From Vibrio chagasii (lineage in GTDB: Bacteria; Pseudomonadota; Gammaproteobacteria; Enterobacterales; Vibrionaceae): DNA of 64,000 nt. The DNA is taken from positions 1,240,001-1,304,000 of the forward strand of contig NZ_MSCI01000001.1 of assembly GCF_002954585.1 (NCBI RefSeq), written 5' to 3'. Position numbers and translations under genes: made by a program. Below, one piece after another: positions 1-8,626 of this stretch (position 1 is the stretch's first letter; the number at the start of each line of letters is the position of its first letter). The notes under the pieces were generated by a model that was not told the origin of the DNA, made no database searches, and saw only the letters and a list, made by a program, of their open reading frames with translations.

Positions 1-9
1 GAAGAGTAA
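1..9 (+). CDS. Possible last codons of glycerol kinase (partial)
   Basis: The window opens with two Glu codons and a TAA stop, followed by a strong terminator hairpin. In Vibrio the gene before glpR is normally glpK, whose protein ends in acidic residues, so these nine bases may be its end. The identification rests on gene order and not on sequence similarity. Confidence 0.3.
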   Translation, partial: EE

Positions 10-73
10 AATCGAGCGTTCGAATAATCACTCTCTTTTCGATTGAATTGTTCGTTCCTCAGTAAACGAAACT

Positions 74-102
74 AAAAAGAGCACTATTTTGTGCTCTTTT
101 TT
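74..102 (+). terminator. Rho-independent terminator before glpR
   Basis: A 10-bp inverted repeat (AAAAGAGCAC / GTGCTCTTTT) with a short loop is followed by a T run. It probably ends the transcript of the gene lying left of the window. This would make glpR independently transcribed from the roughly 165 bases that follow. Confidence 0.75.
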
Positions 103-269
103 GCGTTTGGGGCCTTTTTTTCATGTTTTGATCAACGTTTTTGCGGTTTAGACATAATTCCTTACCATCATTACTTCTCTCTGAGTATCAATTCGAGCAC
201 AATAGAACGAGGTAATATTTAGAATTAGGTGCGCTAAAGTATTGCAGCGCGCAGGGAGTGGTAAGTTAA

Positions 270-1064
270 GTGAAGCAAATACCAAGACACCAGCAGATTG
301 TAGACCTGGTAAAAACACAAGGATATGTGAGCACCGAAGAGCTCGTAGAGAAGTTCGATGTTAGCCCACAAACCATCAGACGAGATCTCAATGAGCTGGC
401 TGATAGCAATAAAATCCGTCGCTATCATGGTGGTGCTACTATTCCTCTTAGCTCAGAAAACACCTCTTACAACACGCGTAAAGCGCTTAACTTCAATGAA
501 AAAGATGTGATTGCCGACGAGCTGGTAAAACACATTCCAGATGGTGCAACCTTGTTCGTTGATATCGGCACCACACCAGAATCCGTGGCACGCGCGCTGA
601 ACAAAAACCACAAACAACTCAGAGTCGTGACTAACAACATCAACGTTGCCAGTATCCTTCTACCAAACCCAGAGATAAAAGTTATCTTGGCAGGTGGTGA
701 AGTAAGAAACCGTGATGGTGGCATCGTGGGTGAAGCAACACTCGATTTCGTAAAGCAGTTCCGCCTCGACTTCGGCATTCTAGGGATCAGCGGTATCGAC
801 TTTGACGGCTCACTGCTTGATTTTGACTACCATGAAGTTCGAGTGAAGCAAGCCATCATTGAAAACAGCCGTAGCATCTTCCTGGCAGTCGACCACAGTA
901 AGTTTGGTCGTAACGCAATGGTGAAGCTGGGTAACATCTCTCAAGCACACATGGTATTCACGAATAAACAACCACCAGAAGAGATCCTGAACATCCTCAA
1001 GGATTCATCGATCCCACTAGAAGTGATCGAGACTGCTTCTCAACCACTAGCGTCGGACGAATAA
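270..1064 (+). CDS. glpR: Glycerol-3-phosphate regulon repressor GlpR (DeoR family)
   Basis: DNA-binding repressor that is released by glycerol 3-phosphate and controls glp genes. The 264-residue protein has the DeoR N-terminal winged helix-turn-helix (about residues 18-40, with the SPQTIRRDL recognition stretch) and the C-terminal DeoRC sugar-phosphate sensor, including DIGTT near residue 90 and a GGEVR segment near 145. Its N-terminus closely matches E. coli GlpR (MKQ..RH...LVK.QGYVSTEELVE). The start codon is GTG and a GGGAG lies rather far upstream; no ATG fits better. It sits just before glpD on the same strand, as expected, and the separating sequence contains a terminator, so the two genes are probably separate transcripts. 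Confidence 0.95.
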   Translation: MKQIPRHQQIVDLVKTQGYVSTEELVEKFDVSPQTIRRDLNELADSNKIRRYHGGATIPLSSENTSYNTRKALNFNEKDVIADELVKHIPDGATLFVDIGTTPESVARALNKNHKQLRVVTNNINVASILLPNPEIKVILAGGEVRNRDGGIVGEATLDFVKQFRLDFGILGISGIDFDGSLLDFDYHEVRVKQAIIENSRSIFLAVDHSKFGRNAMVKLGNISQAHMVFTNKQPPEEILNILKDSSIPLEVIETASQPLASDE

Positions 1065-1204
1065 AAAAACGCTCAGAAATCATGTTCATTAGAAGAGCTC
1101 ACCATTGATAGATCACTCTGTCGATAATGGGCTCTTTTGTTACTTAGAAAGTCGTACTTGAACATGAACAGTATCACTTCTATGCTCGAATAAGAGTTAT
1201 TTTG

Positions 1205-1235
1205 AACCTTCGCTGTCATAAGCGAAGGTTTTTTT
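1205..1235 (+). terminator. Terminator after glpR
   Basis: AACCTTCGCT and AGCGAAGGTT pair around a 6-base loop and are followed by seven Ts. It lies about 140 bases after the glpR stop and separates glpR from glpD. Confidence 0.85.
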
Positions 1236-1261
1236 ATGCGCAAATCACATAAAACGCGCAT

Positions 1262-1292
1262 AAACGAAAATAATGAATGACCGCAAACGAAA
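1262..1292 (+). promoter_or_regulatory. Candidate GlpR operator region upstream of glpD
   Basis: Two direct copies of AAACGAAA lie 23 bases apart (1262-1269 and 1285-1292) between the glpR terminator and the glpD start. Similar CGTTTAC/AAACGAA motifs occur at 49-72 before glpR. DeoR-family repressors bind short repeated half-sites, so this is a reasonable operator candidate. It is inferred only from position and repetition. Confidence 0.35.
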
Positions 1293-1352
1293 GTTAATAT
1301 AGGATTCAATTATGTTCTAAAATGCTCGTTCGCTCAGAAAGAGGTCAAAACT

Positions 1353-2912
1353 ATGAGTGCTCAACAAACTAATTCAAACAATAGTACATCTTCAACTCTA
1401 GACTTAATCGTTATTGGCGGCGGCATCAATGGTGCGGGTATCGCGGCAGATGCTGCTGGTCGTGGTCTAAACGTTGGTTTATACGAAGCAAATGATTTCG
1501 CCTCTGCGACGTCTTCTGCAAGTTCAAAGCTAATCCACGGTGGCTTACGTTACCTTGAACATTACGAGTTTCGTTTAGTTTCAGAAGCACTCGCAGAACG
1601 TGAAGTGTTGCTGAGAAAAGCACCTCATGTTGCGCAACCAATGCGTTTCCGTTTACCGCACCGTCCATTTTTACGCCCAGCTTGGATGATTCGCTGTGGC
1701 TTGTTCCTTTACGACAACTTGGGCAAACGTACGACTCTTCCTGGAAGTAAAACGGTGAACTTGGCTCAATCAGGTTTGCTGAAACCAGAAATGAAAATAG
1801 GTTTCGAATACTCAGACTGCTGGGTAGATGATGCGCGTATGGTATTACTGAACGTGTTGGCAGCGAAAGAAAACAACGCAGAAGTACGCAACTACTGCCG
1901 AGTTGAAAAAGCACACCGTGAGGGCGACATTTGGCATGTAACTATTCTTGATGTGATGACAAACCAACGTTTTGAGCGCAAAGCGAAAGCGTTGGTCAAC
2001 GCAGCTGGCCCTTGGGTGAAACAGTTCTTTGATGATGGTTTGGAGCAAACATCACCGCGTAATATTCGCCTAATCAAAGGCTCACACATTGTGGTCCCGC
2101 GTGTTCATGACGAACCACAATCTTACATTCTACAAAATAAAGATAACCGCATCGTGTTCATGATCCCTTACTTAGATAAGTTCTCACTCATCGGTACAAC
2201 CGATCTTGAATACAAAGGCGATCCTCGCGAAGTAGCTATCGACGATGTAGAAGTTGATTACTTAATTGATATTGTAAACCAGCATTTTGTTAAGCAACTA
2301 GAGCGTGACGATGTAGTGTGGACTTTCAGTGGCGTGAGACCGCTTTGCGATGATGAATCTGACTCTCCACAAGCAATAACCCGTGACTACACATTAGAAT
2401 TAGATGCTGAGTTTGACCAAGCGCCACTACTTTCTATTTTCGGTGGCAAACTAACCACTTATCGTAAGCTTGGTGAAGCAGCTGTAAACAAGCTAGAACC
2501 GTACCTGAAAAATATGGGGGCACCTTGGACAGCTAACGACACGCTACCGGGTGGTAACTTCAGCTGCAGCCGCGAACAGCTTGCCACAATGATGCACACG
2601 AAATACCCTTGGGCATCCGAAGCACTGCTGCTTCGTTACGTAACCCAATTTGGTACTTACACATGGCATCTACTTGAAGGCGCTACGTGTGAATCGGACC
2701 TTGGTATCCAGTTCTCAAGCGAAGCACACGGTGTTTACCAAGCTGAGATTGATTACTTGATCAACCAAGAGATGGCAATGACAGACGAAGACATCTTATG
2801 GCGCAGAACCAAGCTTGGCCTGTACATGAGCGAATCTGAGCAACAAGCATTGTCTGATTACTTAAAAGAGAAGCTACAACGTAAAGTGGTAAGCTTTTCT
2901 CAAGTAGGCTAA
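1353..2912 (+). CDS. glpD: Aerobic glycerol-3-phosphate dehydrogenase GlpD
   Basis: Membrane-associated FAD enzyme that oxidises sn-glycerol 3-phosphate to dihydroxyacetone phosphate and passes electrons to quinone. The 519-residue protein is slightly longer than the E. coli enzyme (501). It begins with a hydrophilic N-terminal extension, followed by the dinucleotide-binding motif GGGINGAGIA (residues 22-31), the conserved HGGLRYLE (62-69) and, further on, FGGKLTTYRKL near residue 370, all typical of the GlpA/GlpD family. The start has a good AAAGAGG ribosome-binding site eight bases upstream. It follows its regulator glpR and is closed by its own terminator. Confidence 0.97.
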   Translation: MSAQQTNSNNSTSSTLDLIVIGGGINGAGIAADAAGRGLNVGLYEANDFASATSSASSKLIHGGLRYLEHYEFRLVSEALAEREVLLRKAPHVAQPMRFRLPHRPFLRPAWMIRCGLFLYDNLGKRTTLPGSKTVNLAQSGLLKPEMKIGFEYSDCWVDDARMVLLNVLAAKENNAEVRNYCRVEKAHREGDIWHVTILDVMTNQRFERKAKALVNAAGPWVKQFFDDGLEQTSPRNIRLIKGSHIVVPRVHDEPQSYILQNKDNRIVFMIPYLDKFSLIGTTDLEYKGDPREVAIDDVEVDYLIDIVNQHFVKQLERDDVVWTFSGVRPLCDDESDSPQAITRDYTLELDAEFDQAPLLSIFGGKLTTYRKLGEAAVNKLEPYLKNMGAPWTANDTLPGGNFSCSREQLATMMHTKYPWASEALLLRYVTQFGTYTWHLLEGATCESDLGIQFSSEAHGVYQAEIDYLINQEMAMTDEDILWRRTKLGLYMSESEQQALSDYLKEKLQRKVVSFSQVG

Positions 2913-2956
2913 CTCCACCAACCAACAAGCACAGTTCAATAACCTGATTAATAACC

Positions 2957-2988
2957 AAGCTTAGCGTCCCCCACGCTAAGCTTTTTAT
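2957..2988 (+). terminator. Terminator after glpD
   Basis: An 11-bp perfect stem (AAGCTTAGCGT / ACGCTAAGCTT) with a 5-base loop is followed by a T-rich run, 45 bases after the glpD stop. Confidence 0.9.
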
Positions 2989-3045
2989 TACCGGGTAATC
3001 AAACCACACCCAATCACTTAAGCAAGCACCAATATCTTACAAACA

Positions 3046-3068
3046 AAAAAACTCCCGAAGGAGTTTTT
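3046..3068. terminator. Short bidirectional terminator
   Basis: AAAAACTCC-CGAA-GGAGTTTTT is flanked by A runs on the left and T runs on the right, so it can work in both directions. On the minus strand it would end the 3097-3333 gene; on the plus strand it backs up the glpD terminator. Confidence 0.85.
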
Positions 3069-3096
3069 ATTGTCGATATCTAAAAGATGCTGTCCA

Positions 3097-3333
3097 CTAG
3101 TTGTTCAAGCGAGCATATAGCGCATCTTTCAGCACAGAACGGTCGTGCTTCAGTTGGTGCATTGAGACATCATCAATGGGTGAATCTTTCAGCTCAAGTT
3201 TACGAATCTCTTTATCAAGGTTGTCGTATGTCTTCATGTCTGTTGCAAAGCCATCATCAGTTTTAGCAAGCTCAGCAATTTTGTCTTTCATTTCAGGAAA
3301 TTCGTGAACAAGAGAGTGATTTTCACCTAGCAT
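3097..3333 (-). CDS. DUF465 small protein (YdcH-like)
   Basis: A 78-residue charged, almost wholly helical protein of the DUF465 type. Its form is H.L...FP.....I..L...D..F......Y..LD..I..LE, ending in a K.RS.LKD-like tail (here LKHDRSVLKDALYARL). The function of the family is unknown. The length is typical. A GAAGAGG ribosome-binding site lies seven bases before the ATG. It stands alone between two terminator structures. Confidence 0.85.
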   Translation of the reverse strand: MLGENHSLVHEFPEMKDKIAELAKTDDGFATDMKTYDNLDKEIRKLELKDSPIDDVSMHQLKHDRSVLKDALYARLNN

Positions 3334-3734
3334 AGAAACCTCTTCAGTTGATTAAAGTGATTGGTATTACACGTTCATTATTAACCTTAGCAAGGGACTC
3401 AAATAACAAATGAGATCCAGTACACAGCATAGAATATAGACAATTTAGATTCATAAATTTACAACATCCCCCTACAAAATCGAGGGTGGTAAATTGAATT
3501 GTCTCAGTAACGATATACTTTTCCCACATATTTCATCTTGGTCTCTCCGGTCTACAAGCTCAGAGCGTGCTTGGATACACCAAAGCGTATCAACGTCAGC
3601 ATTCGTTGATAATCCACAATATAGTCGAATCAGTTTTTAGATTTTAAATAAAATACCCTCTCCAGATGGAGAGGGTATTAATGTACTTATTGATAGAGGA
3701 GGAGCTTTAATCTCAATGTGAGATGATTAATAAC
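3334..3734. other. Intergenic region
   Basis: About 400 bases with no convincing gene. The short frames here lack ribosome-binding sites and protein character. It contains the hairpin at 3652-3679. The part near 3334-3400 is the likely promoter of the DUF465 gene. Confidence 0.5.
3652..3679 (-). terminator. Terminator of the 3735-4121 lipoprotein gene
   Basis: A perfect 12-bp stem (AATACCCTCTCC / GGAGAGGGTATT) with a 4-base loop. On the minus strand it is followed by TTTATTTAAAA, which fits termination of the leftward lipoprotein gene. Confidence 0.8.
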
Positions 3735-4121
3735 CTACTGCTTAGATTCATATAATTTTGTTGGAACTTCGGTTTCACAACGCTCAAGGTCATAGTCTTG
3801 AGTCGTGCCACTATTACCTTGGAATCGAATTCTCACGATCATACCTCTATCAACAAACCAACGAAGATCTTCGCAAGAATAACGATAGCTCAACTCCGAA
3901 ATGTGCGCTGTTGACCATCGAGAGTCACCAGGCAGTGAAATGACATAATAAATCACGCCATTTTCTGTAATCGTCATTCCTTTTATATCGCTTAGGTGTT
4001 CAATAGCTGTATCAATTGTTTCTTGATCTGCTGTTGGTTGTAGCTCTTCAATTGGGACACTCAAACAACCAGAAAGAGCCGTTGCTGACAGACAAGCCAA
4101 AAAAATAGATTTCAAATTCAT
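3735..4121 (-). CDS. Small hypothetical lipoprotein
   Basis: A 128-residue protein with a lipoprotein signal peptide: MNLKSIF, a hydrophobic core and lipobox LSGC with Cys19. I start it at the second ATG because the signal peptide then has normal form; an upstream ATG would add four residues. The mature part holds three further Cys-containing or aromatic patches (YRYSCEDLRW and DLERCETE) that could form a disulfide in the periplasm. I do not recognise the family. It is monocistronic, with a terminator just downstream. Confidence 0.75.
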   Translation of the reverse strand: MNLKSIFLACLSATALSGCLSVPIEELQPTADQETIDTAIEHLSDIKGMTITENGVIYYVISLPGDSRWSTAHISELSYRYSCEDLRWFVDRGMIVRIRFQGNSGTTQDYDLERCETEVPTKLYESKQ

Positions 4122-4133
4122 TTTAATTCTCAT

Positions 4134-4637
4134 TCAATTACATAGTCAAAATAACGCTAGAACGAGATTCTATTCACAATATAAATAGATGTGTATTGGT
4201 ATATCTACTAATTTATAATAAATGTGATGCAGAGTTCTAATTCACTCGACTTGGGGCTTTCTAAAAGAAGAGAATGACTCGTAACCCACTCTTAGAAATA
4301 TCAGTGTCTACATAAAAGCTAAATACTTTGACGACATATCAATGTGTTACTATTGAATCTGTGCGGCGCTTGCTCTATTGAAGCGTTCATTTTTCACTAC
4401 AGCTAGCGATATCAACAAAGGCCAGAGGGAATTGCTCAACTGGCACATGAAAATATGCCCACATAGCGGTCGCCCGCGTATGTGCATTATAATCGACACA
4501 TATACAGCCAGTCTTTGGACGCAAAAAAGCTCCAAGTTCAAAAACAAATGCGTTACGGAGTTAAAGGTTTACCCCACTAAAAAATGTCGTTATGGTGATT
4601 TGTAATACATCATAAAAACAAGGACAGTCAGAGCGCT
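4134..4637. other. Intergenic region between lipoprotein and frp
   Basis: About 500 bases containing the divergent promoters of the lipoprotein and flavin reductase genes. A 75-codon open frame at 4378-4605 has no ribosome-binding site and no recognisable protein character, so I do not call it. No repeats or strong hairpins were seen. Confidence 0.4.
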
Positions 4638-5360
4638 ATGAATAGTACGATTGAGACCATCTTGGAGCATCGCTCCATTCGTCAGTATACCGATCAACCA
4701 ATAGAGAAAGAGCACCTCGATTTAATTGTCCAGGCAGGTCTCGCTGCGTCATCATCAAGCTTACTGCAGGCTGTTTCTATCATCAGAGTAACAGACAAAG
4801 ACAAGCGTAAACTGCTAGCGGAATACGCTGGCAACCAGTCTTATGTGGAAAGTGCCGCTGAGTTTTTAGTGTTCTGTATCGACTATCAACGCCACGCCCA
4901 GATTAACCCTGAAGTAAAAACCGACTTTACTGAGCTTACCCTGATTGGCGCCGTTGATTCTGGCATTATGGCGCAAAACTGTATGCTAGCAGCGGAGTCA
5001 TTGGGATTAGGTGGCGTATACATTGGTGGCTTACGTAACAGCGCTCAACAGGTTGATGAGCTATTAGAACTTCCACAGCACACAGCCGTGCTATTTGGTA
5101 TGTGTTTAGGTCATCCTGCACAGCAACCAGAGATAAAACCCCGACTTCCAGCTCATGTGGTGATGCACGAAAACCAATACCATCCATTAAGCCTAGATGA
5201 AATCGCTAGCTATGATGATTCAATGCAGAGCTACTACTCCAACCGCTCAAGTAACCAAAAGCAAAGCAGTTGGTCACAACAGATCACACAGAAACTCTCT
5301 GGTGAATCTCGCCCACATATTTTGCCGTACTTGAACAGTAAACAACTGACTAAAAGGTAG
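4638..5360 (+). CDS. frp: NADPH-flavin oxidoreductase / nitroreductase NfsA-FRP type
   Basis: FMN-containing reductase that uses NADPH to reduce flavins and, as a side activity, nitroaromatics and chromate. It is 240 residues long, the same length as V. harveyi FRP, and follows that protein closely. The N-terminal HRSIRQYTDQPI flavin-phosphate site is present (residues 11-22), as are AASSSSLLQ (36-44), GLGGVYIGGLRN near 131-142 and the C-terminal ESRPHILPYLNSK. FRP supplies FMNH2 to luciferase in luminous vibrios; whether this strain is luminous cannot be told from the window. The gene stands alone and is closed by a terminator. Confidence 0.93.
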   Translation: MNSTIETILEHRSIRQYTDQPIEKEHLDLIVQAGLAASSSSLLQAVSIIRVTDKDKRKLLAEYAGNQSYVESAAEFLVFCIDYQRHAQINPEVKTDFTELTLIGAVDSGIMAQNCMLAAESLGLGGVYIGGLRNSAQQVDELLELPQHTAVLFGMCLGHPAQQPEIKPRLPAHVVMHENQYHPLSLDEIASYDDSMQSYYSNRSSNQKQSSWSQQITQKLSGESRPHILPYLNSKQLTKR

Positions 5361-5410
5361 CGTTCAAAACCTAGCTCAGATAAACAAGCTAAGTTTCAAT
5401 CACCACAAAC

Positions 5411-5443
5411 AAAAATGTCAGCGCATTATACGGTGACATTTTT
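5411..5443. terminator. Bidirectional terminator between convergent genes
   Basis: AAAAATGTCA and TGACATTTTT form a 10-bp stem with A and T runs on both sides, placed between the convergent frp and phospholipase-D genes. Confidence 0.8.
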
Positions 5444-5465
5444 CCTTATTCTGAGGTCGACTCTC

Positions 5466-6995
5466 TTAGAGGTATTTCTCTATCGGGAGAAGCTGTAGGA
5501 AACCTGATTGCATGCGCTCCCACTTACCGGTTTCTGGTTCGCTGTCCCAACTTTGCTCACCTGAATACCAATACACATCACCATCTTCTAGCTCCAAACG
5601 CCAACTGTTGTCTTCGCTCATTGCCTGTTCGATAGTTTCAGCTAGCGTTTCAGCAATCGCTTTGTTTTCGATGATTAACACCGACTCCGTATTTAAGTAA
5701 GTCGAACGCAGGTTGAAGTTGAATGAACCAATACTCGCAATACTGCGGTCAAATACCACTGATTTAGCATGCAAACCGTAAGCTGTCTCAGGTGCACACT
5801 TAGACACGTCTTGGGTAGATGCTTCACACAACTTGGAATCTGGTTTTAGCTCAAATAGGTCGATGCCATGCTCTAACATATCGTAGCGTCTGCCCGCGTA
5901 AGCAGAGTGGTTAGTAACCAAGTCATTTGACGCCATTGAGTTGGTCAGTGCCTTTATCTCAACGCCTTCGTCATTCAACGTTTGCCACTCATCTAATTGG
6001 CCATCATCGAATACCAAGTAAGCCGACTCAAGCAAGATCTCTTGTTTCGACTCGCTTGCTAGTTGTCCTAACAAAACTGCCGTTGCTTTGGGTTCATCAG
6101 TATTGTCTGAATCGACAGGCACAGGGCGATCGTAAGCGAAACGAGCATTCACCCAAGTCATCTCATCAAGAGCCTTTTTCAGTAGGCTATCTGCTGCTTC
6201 GCGATTTAATGGTAACTCTGGATAGTTTTTGTATTGTGGAACCGTTATATCGTCAATCTTTGAAAGATCCGGTTGCTCTTCGTCACCCAACATAGCGACA
6301 GGATAAGACCAACGGCTGTCCCAGTATTCAATAAAGCTGGTTTGGATAGTGGTAACCACCGTGCCCATCACCAAGACATCGCGATCGCGGAAGTTGATCT
6401 TGTCAGAAAGGTCGAAGTATTCATCACCAATATTACGTCCCCCCACCACAGATAAAGTGCCATCTACGGTGAAGGATTTATTGTGCATACGACGGTTTAA
6501 ACGAGAGAAGTCACCAAGGAAGCTCAACCACTTACTGAAACCACGGCGCGTTGGTGTTGGGTTGAAGATTCGGATCTCAACATTCGGGTGAGCGTCGAGT
6601 GCCGACAATAACCCTTCACGCTCATTGAGGTTGATGTCATCCAACATCACTCGAACCTTAACACCACGATCAGCAGCGGCTAGCAAACGGCTAGCGAGAT
6701 ACTTGCCCGATTCATCCGAGTTCCATATGTAGTATTGAATATCGATGGTGTGCTCTGCGCTTTCAACTAATGCCAAGCGCTGAGCCAAAGCGTCCCAACC
6801 GGATTCTTGTAAACGAACGGCGGTTGTCGCCTGTTCTGATGCGGGTTGATATTCATCTGCCAAAACCGATAAAGCGCTAGGTCCATAAGAAGTGTACGGT
6901 TCTGCCGGGTGATCGATGCCTTCTGGTAATGAAGAACAGCCGCCGAGTACAGCGACGAGTAATAAGGTTAAGCTGATGCGTTGGAGCACAGGCAT
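5466..6995 (-). CDS. Phospholipase D-family lipoprotein (cardiolipin synthase ClsC-like)
   Basis: A 509-residue envelope lipoprotein of the PLD superfamily. The signal peptide runs to lipobox LGGC with Cys20. Two HxKxxxxD motifs are present: HNKSFTVD at 171-178, followed by GGRNIGDEYFD, and HAKSVVFD near residue 410, followed by GSFN. This pair defines the catalytic site of phosphatidyl transferases such as cardiolipin synthases. The size and N-terminal layout resemble YmdC/ClsC, though no YmdB partner is nearby. I use the ATG at 6995 because AAGGAAG lies eight bases upstream and the signal peptide starts there; a longer frame to 7058 exists. A secreted phospholipase role is an alternative. 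Confidence 0.88.
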   Translation of the reverse strand: MPVLQRISLTLLLVAVLGGCSSLPEGIDHPAEPYTSYGPSALSVLADEYQPASEQATTAVRLQESGWDALAQRLALVESAEHTIDIQYYIWNSDESGKYLASRLLAAADRGVKVRVMLDDINLNEREGLLSALDAHPNVEIRIFNPTPTRRGFSKWLSFLGDFSRLNRRMHNKSFTVDGTLSVVGGRNIGDEYFDLSDKINFRDRDVLVMGTVVTTIQTSFIEYWDSRWSYPVAMLGDEEQPDLSKIDDITVPQYKNYPELPLNREAADSLLKKALDEMTWVNARFAYDRPVPVDSDNTDEPKATAVLLGQLASESKQEILLESAYLVFDDGQLDEWQTLNDEGVEIKALTNSMASNDLVTNHSAYAGRRYDMLEHGIDLFELKPDSKLCEASTQDVSKCAPETAYGLHAKSVVFDRSIASIGSFNFNLRSTYLNTESVLIIENKAIAETLAETIEQAMSEDNSWRLELEDGDVYWYSGEQSWDSEPETGKWERMQSGFLQLLPIEKYL

Positions 6996-7201
6996 GTGTT
7001 TGACTTCCTTTTCACGGTGAGGTCTTTGAATTGGCCTCGACAACTTTTCAACGACCAAGTTGTTCGAGGTTATGCATTGATTATTACTGCTAAATCCAGA
7101 AATTTATAGGTAATTATCCAGTATAAATAAAACTTAGCGACTTCATCATGAGGAACACTGTACCGAATTCACCTATTCAGGCATCAATACTGACTACAAG
7201 G

Positions 7202-7771
7202 TCATGACGTTTTCAGTTGTTCGATACCCAAGCAATAAAGGCCTAAAGGCTTTCTCACCATCTCAACCGTAATCTCAGTTCTATCCGGGTTACAGTTCAA
7301 TGCAAGCGCATAGCCATGCAAGTAGTCAACTAGCAAATGAAGAGCATCTTCGGATTGCTCTGATGTAAGATTTAACGGATTCACTACCGCTTCAAAGCGC
7401 TCACTAAAGACTTCAACGGGCCCAAGCGATTTCATCGTCAGCAAAGTTTCTAGTAGCCCGCGATAGTCATTCAACACTGAAAGATAGCTCACGCTAAGCT
7501 GATACAAGTTCTCTTGCCACACTTGGTTTTGCTCAGGCTGTGCCACTGCACCTACCAATGAGACAGTGATCGACTCCAATAGATCATTTTTGTTTTTGAA
7601 GTAATGGTATATCGCCATCGCATCGACACCGAGCTCTGTGGCTAATCCTCTGATACTCGGAACTTTACCGCCTTCACGCATCATGCTCTTTGCCGTATCT
7701 AAGATCTTTTCTGCACTCAGTTGACTTGATCCACTCTTTGGTCGACCTCGCTTTTGATCCTTGACAGTCAT
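7202..7771 (-). CDS. TetR/AcrR-family repressor
   Basis: A 189-residue regulator with a basic N-terminal tail (KRGRPKSG), a TetR helix-turn-helix (about residues 20-65, with VPSIRGLATELGVDAMAIYHYF) and an all-helical C-terminal ligand domain. It has an AGGTGG ribosome-binding site. It is divergent from a RibD/DHFR-like reductase, and a 45-bp perfect palindrome lies between the two starts. It therefore very probably represses itself and the reductase gene. The inducer is unknown. Confidence 0.9.
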   Translation of the reverse strand: MTVKDQKRGRPKSGSSQLSAEKILDTAKSMMREGGKVPSIRGLATELGVDAMAIYHYFKNKNDLLESITVSLVGAVAQPEQNQVWQENLYQLSVSYLSVLNDYRGLLETLLTMKSLGPVEVFSERFEAVVNPLNLTSEQSEDALHLLVDYLHGYALALNCNPDRTEITVEMVRKPLGLYCLGIEQLKTS

Positions 7772-7780
7772 AACACCACC

Positions 7781-7825
7781 TATTAAATTAAAATATTCTA
7801 CACTGTAGAATATTTTAATTTAATA
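7781..7825. promoter_or_regulatory. 45-bp perfect palindrome, probable TetR operator
   Basis: Two 22-base arms match perfectly around the single central base C at 7803. The inner part reads TATTCTACA-C-TGTAGAATA and the outer part is AT-rich and could supply promoter elements. It starts 10 bases beyond the tetR start and ends 42 bases before the reductase start, the usual place for a shared operator. It could hold one dimer pair or two overlapping sites. Confidence 0.8.
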
Positions 7826-7866
7826 CAGCGTAAATGCCAAGTTCCTGTTCAATTTCGGAGTTAACA

Positions 7867-8400
7867 ATGTCAAATATTGTCTTTATCGGTACGAGTCTTG
7901 ATGGTTACATTGCAGACAAAAACGGTGGTCTAGATTGGTTACAAGCCATCCCAAATCCAGAGGGTGATGACATGGGGTACAACGCCCATATCGATCGTAT
8001 CGATGCTTTGGTAATGGGCCGAAACACCATGGATATGGTGCTGATCTTCGGTATTGATTGGCCTTACACAAAACCGGTTTATGTTTTGAGTAACACGTTG
8101 ACTGAAGTGCCTAAAGAGCTTGAAGGTAAAGTGTTCTTGATAAAGGGCGAACTCACTCAGATCATCGAAGATCTAAACAGCAAAGGCCTTAACAATCTGT
8201 ATATTGATGGCGGTGTGACCATTCAAAACTTCCTGAAAGAAGACCTGGTTGATGAACTGATTATCTCGACGATCCCTGTCGTTCTTGGTGGTGGTGCTCC
8301 GCTATTTGGTGACTTAGTCTCTCCTCTCGACTTTACGCTAAAAAGTGTCACGACTTACCTCGATGAGATCGTAACTACTCACTATTTACGTAAGCGTTAA
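7867..8400 (+). CDS. RibD C-terminal / dihydrofolate reductase-like protein
   Basis: A 177-residue protein of the RibD-C/DHFR-like fold (COG0262, YyaP/YwjB group). The N-terminus has the typical FIGTSLDGYIADKNGGLDWL stretch, the middle has VMGRNTMDMV and the C-terminal half has NLYIDGG and PVVLGGGAPLF, which bind NADPH in related reductases. The substrate is not known for this group. I start at 7867, with TTCGGAG upstream, because an upstream ATG adds 11 residues with no family character. The position across the palindrome suggests control by the divergent TetR regulator. Confidence 0.88.
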   Translation: MSNIVFIGTSLDGYIADKNGGLDWLQAIPNPEGDDMGYNAHIDRIDALVMGRNTMDMVLIFGIDWPYTKPVYVLSNTLTEVPKELEGKVFLIKGELTQIIEDLNSKGLNNLYIDGGVTIQNFLKEDLVDELIISTIPVVLGGGAPLFGDLVSPLDFTLKSVTTYLDEIVTTHYLRKR

Positions 8401-8419
8401 GCCACTTAATGATCGATGT

Positions 8420-8448
8420 TGATGAGCCAAAATCGAGTTGGCTCATCA
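8420..8448 (+). terminator. Hairpin after the reductase gene
   Basis: An 11-bp perfect stem (TGATGAGCCAA / TTGGCTCATCA) with a 7-base loop lies 20 bases after the stop. There is no clear T run, so termination strength is uncertain. Confidence 0.5.
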
Positions 8449-8626
8449 TGCCTCCTTTACTTAAGAAACCTAAAGTCTGCAACCCAGCTCTCTCCTCGAA
8501 GCCGTTCCTAATTCTGCTCACAAGCTAATCATTGACAAGCTAAGCCAACATTGACACTCTATAATGCTGCGTTGATTTTGCCGCACTAGCTGCATTGCAG
8601 TTCTAACTTTTTAAGATAGGTAAAAT

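Noticed and set aside
3344..3529. 61-codon minus-strand frame
   Set aside because: No ribosome-binding site or protein-like character; lies between a DUF465 gene and a terminator.
4378..4605. 75-codon open frame before the flavin reductase gene
   Set aside because: No ribosome-binding site, no recognised domain and an odd composition; probably promoter DNA.
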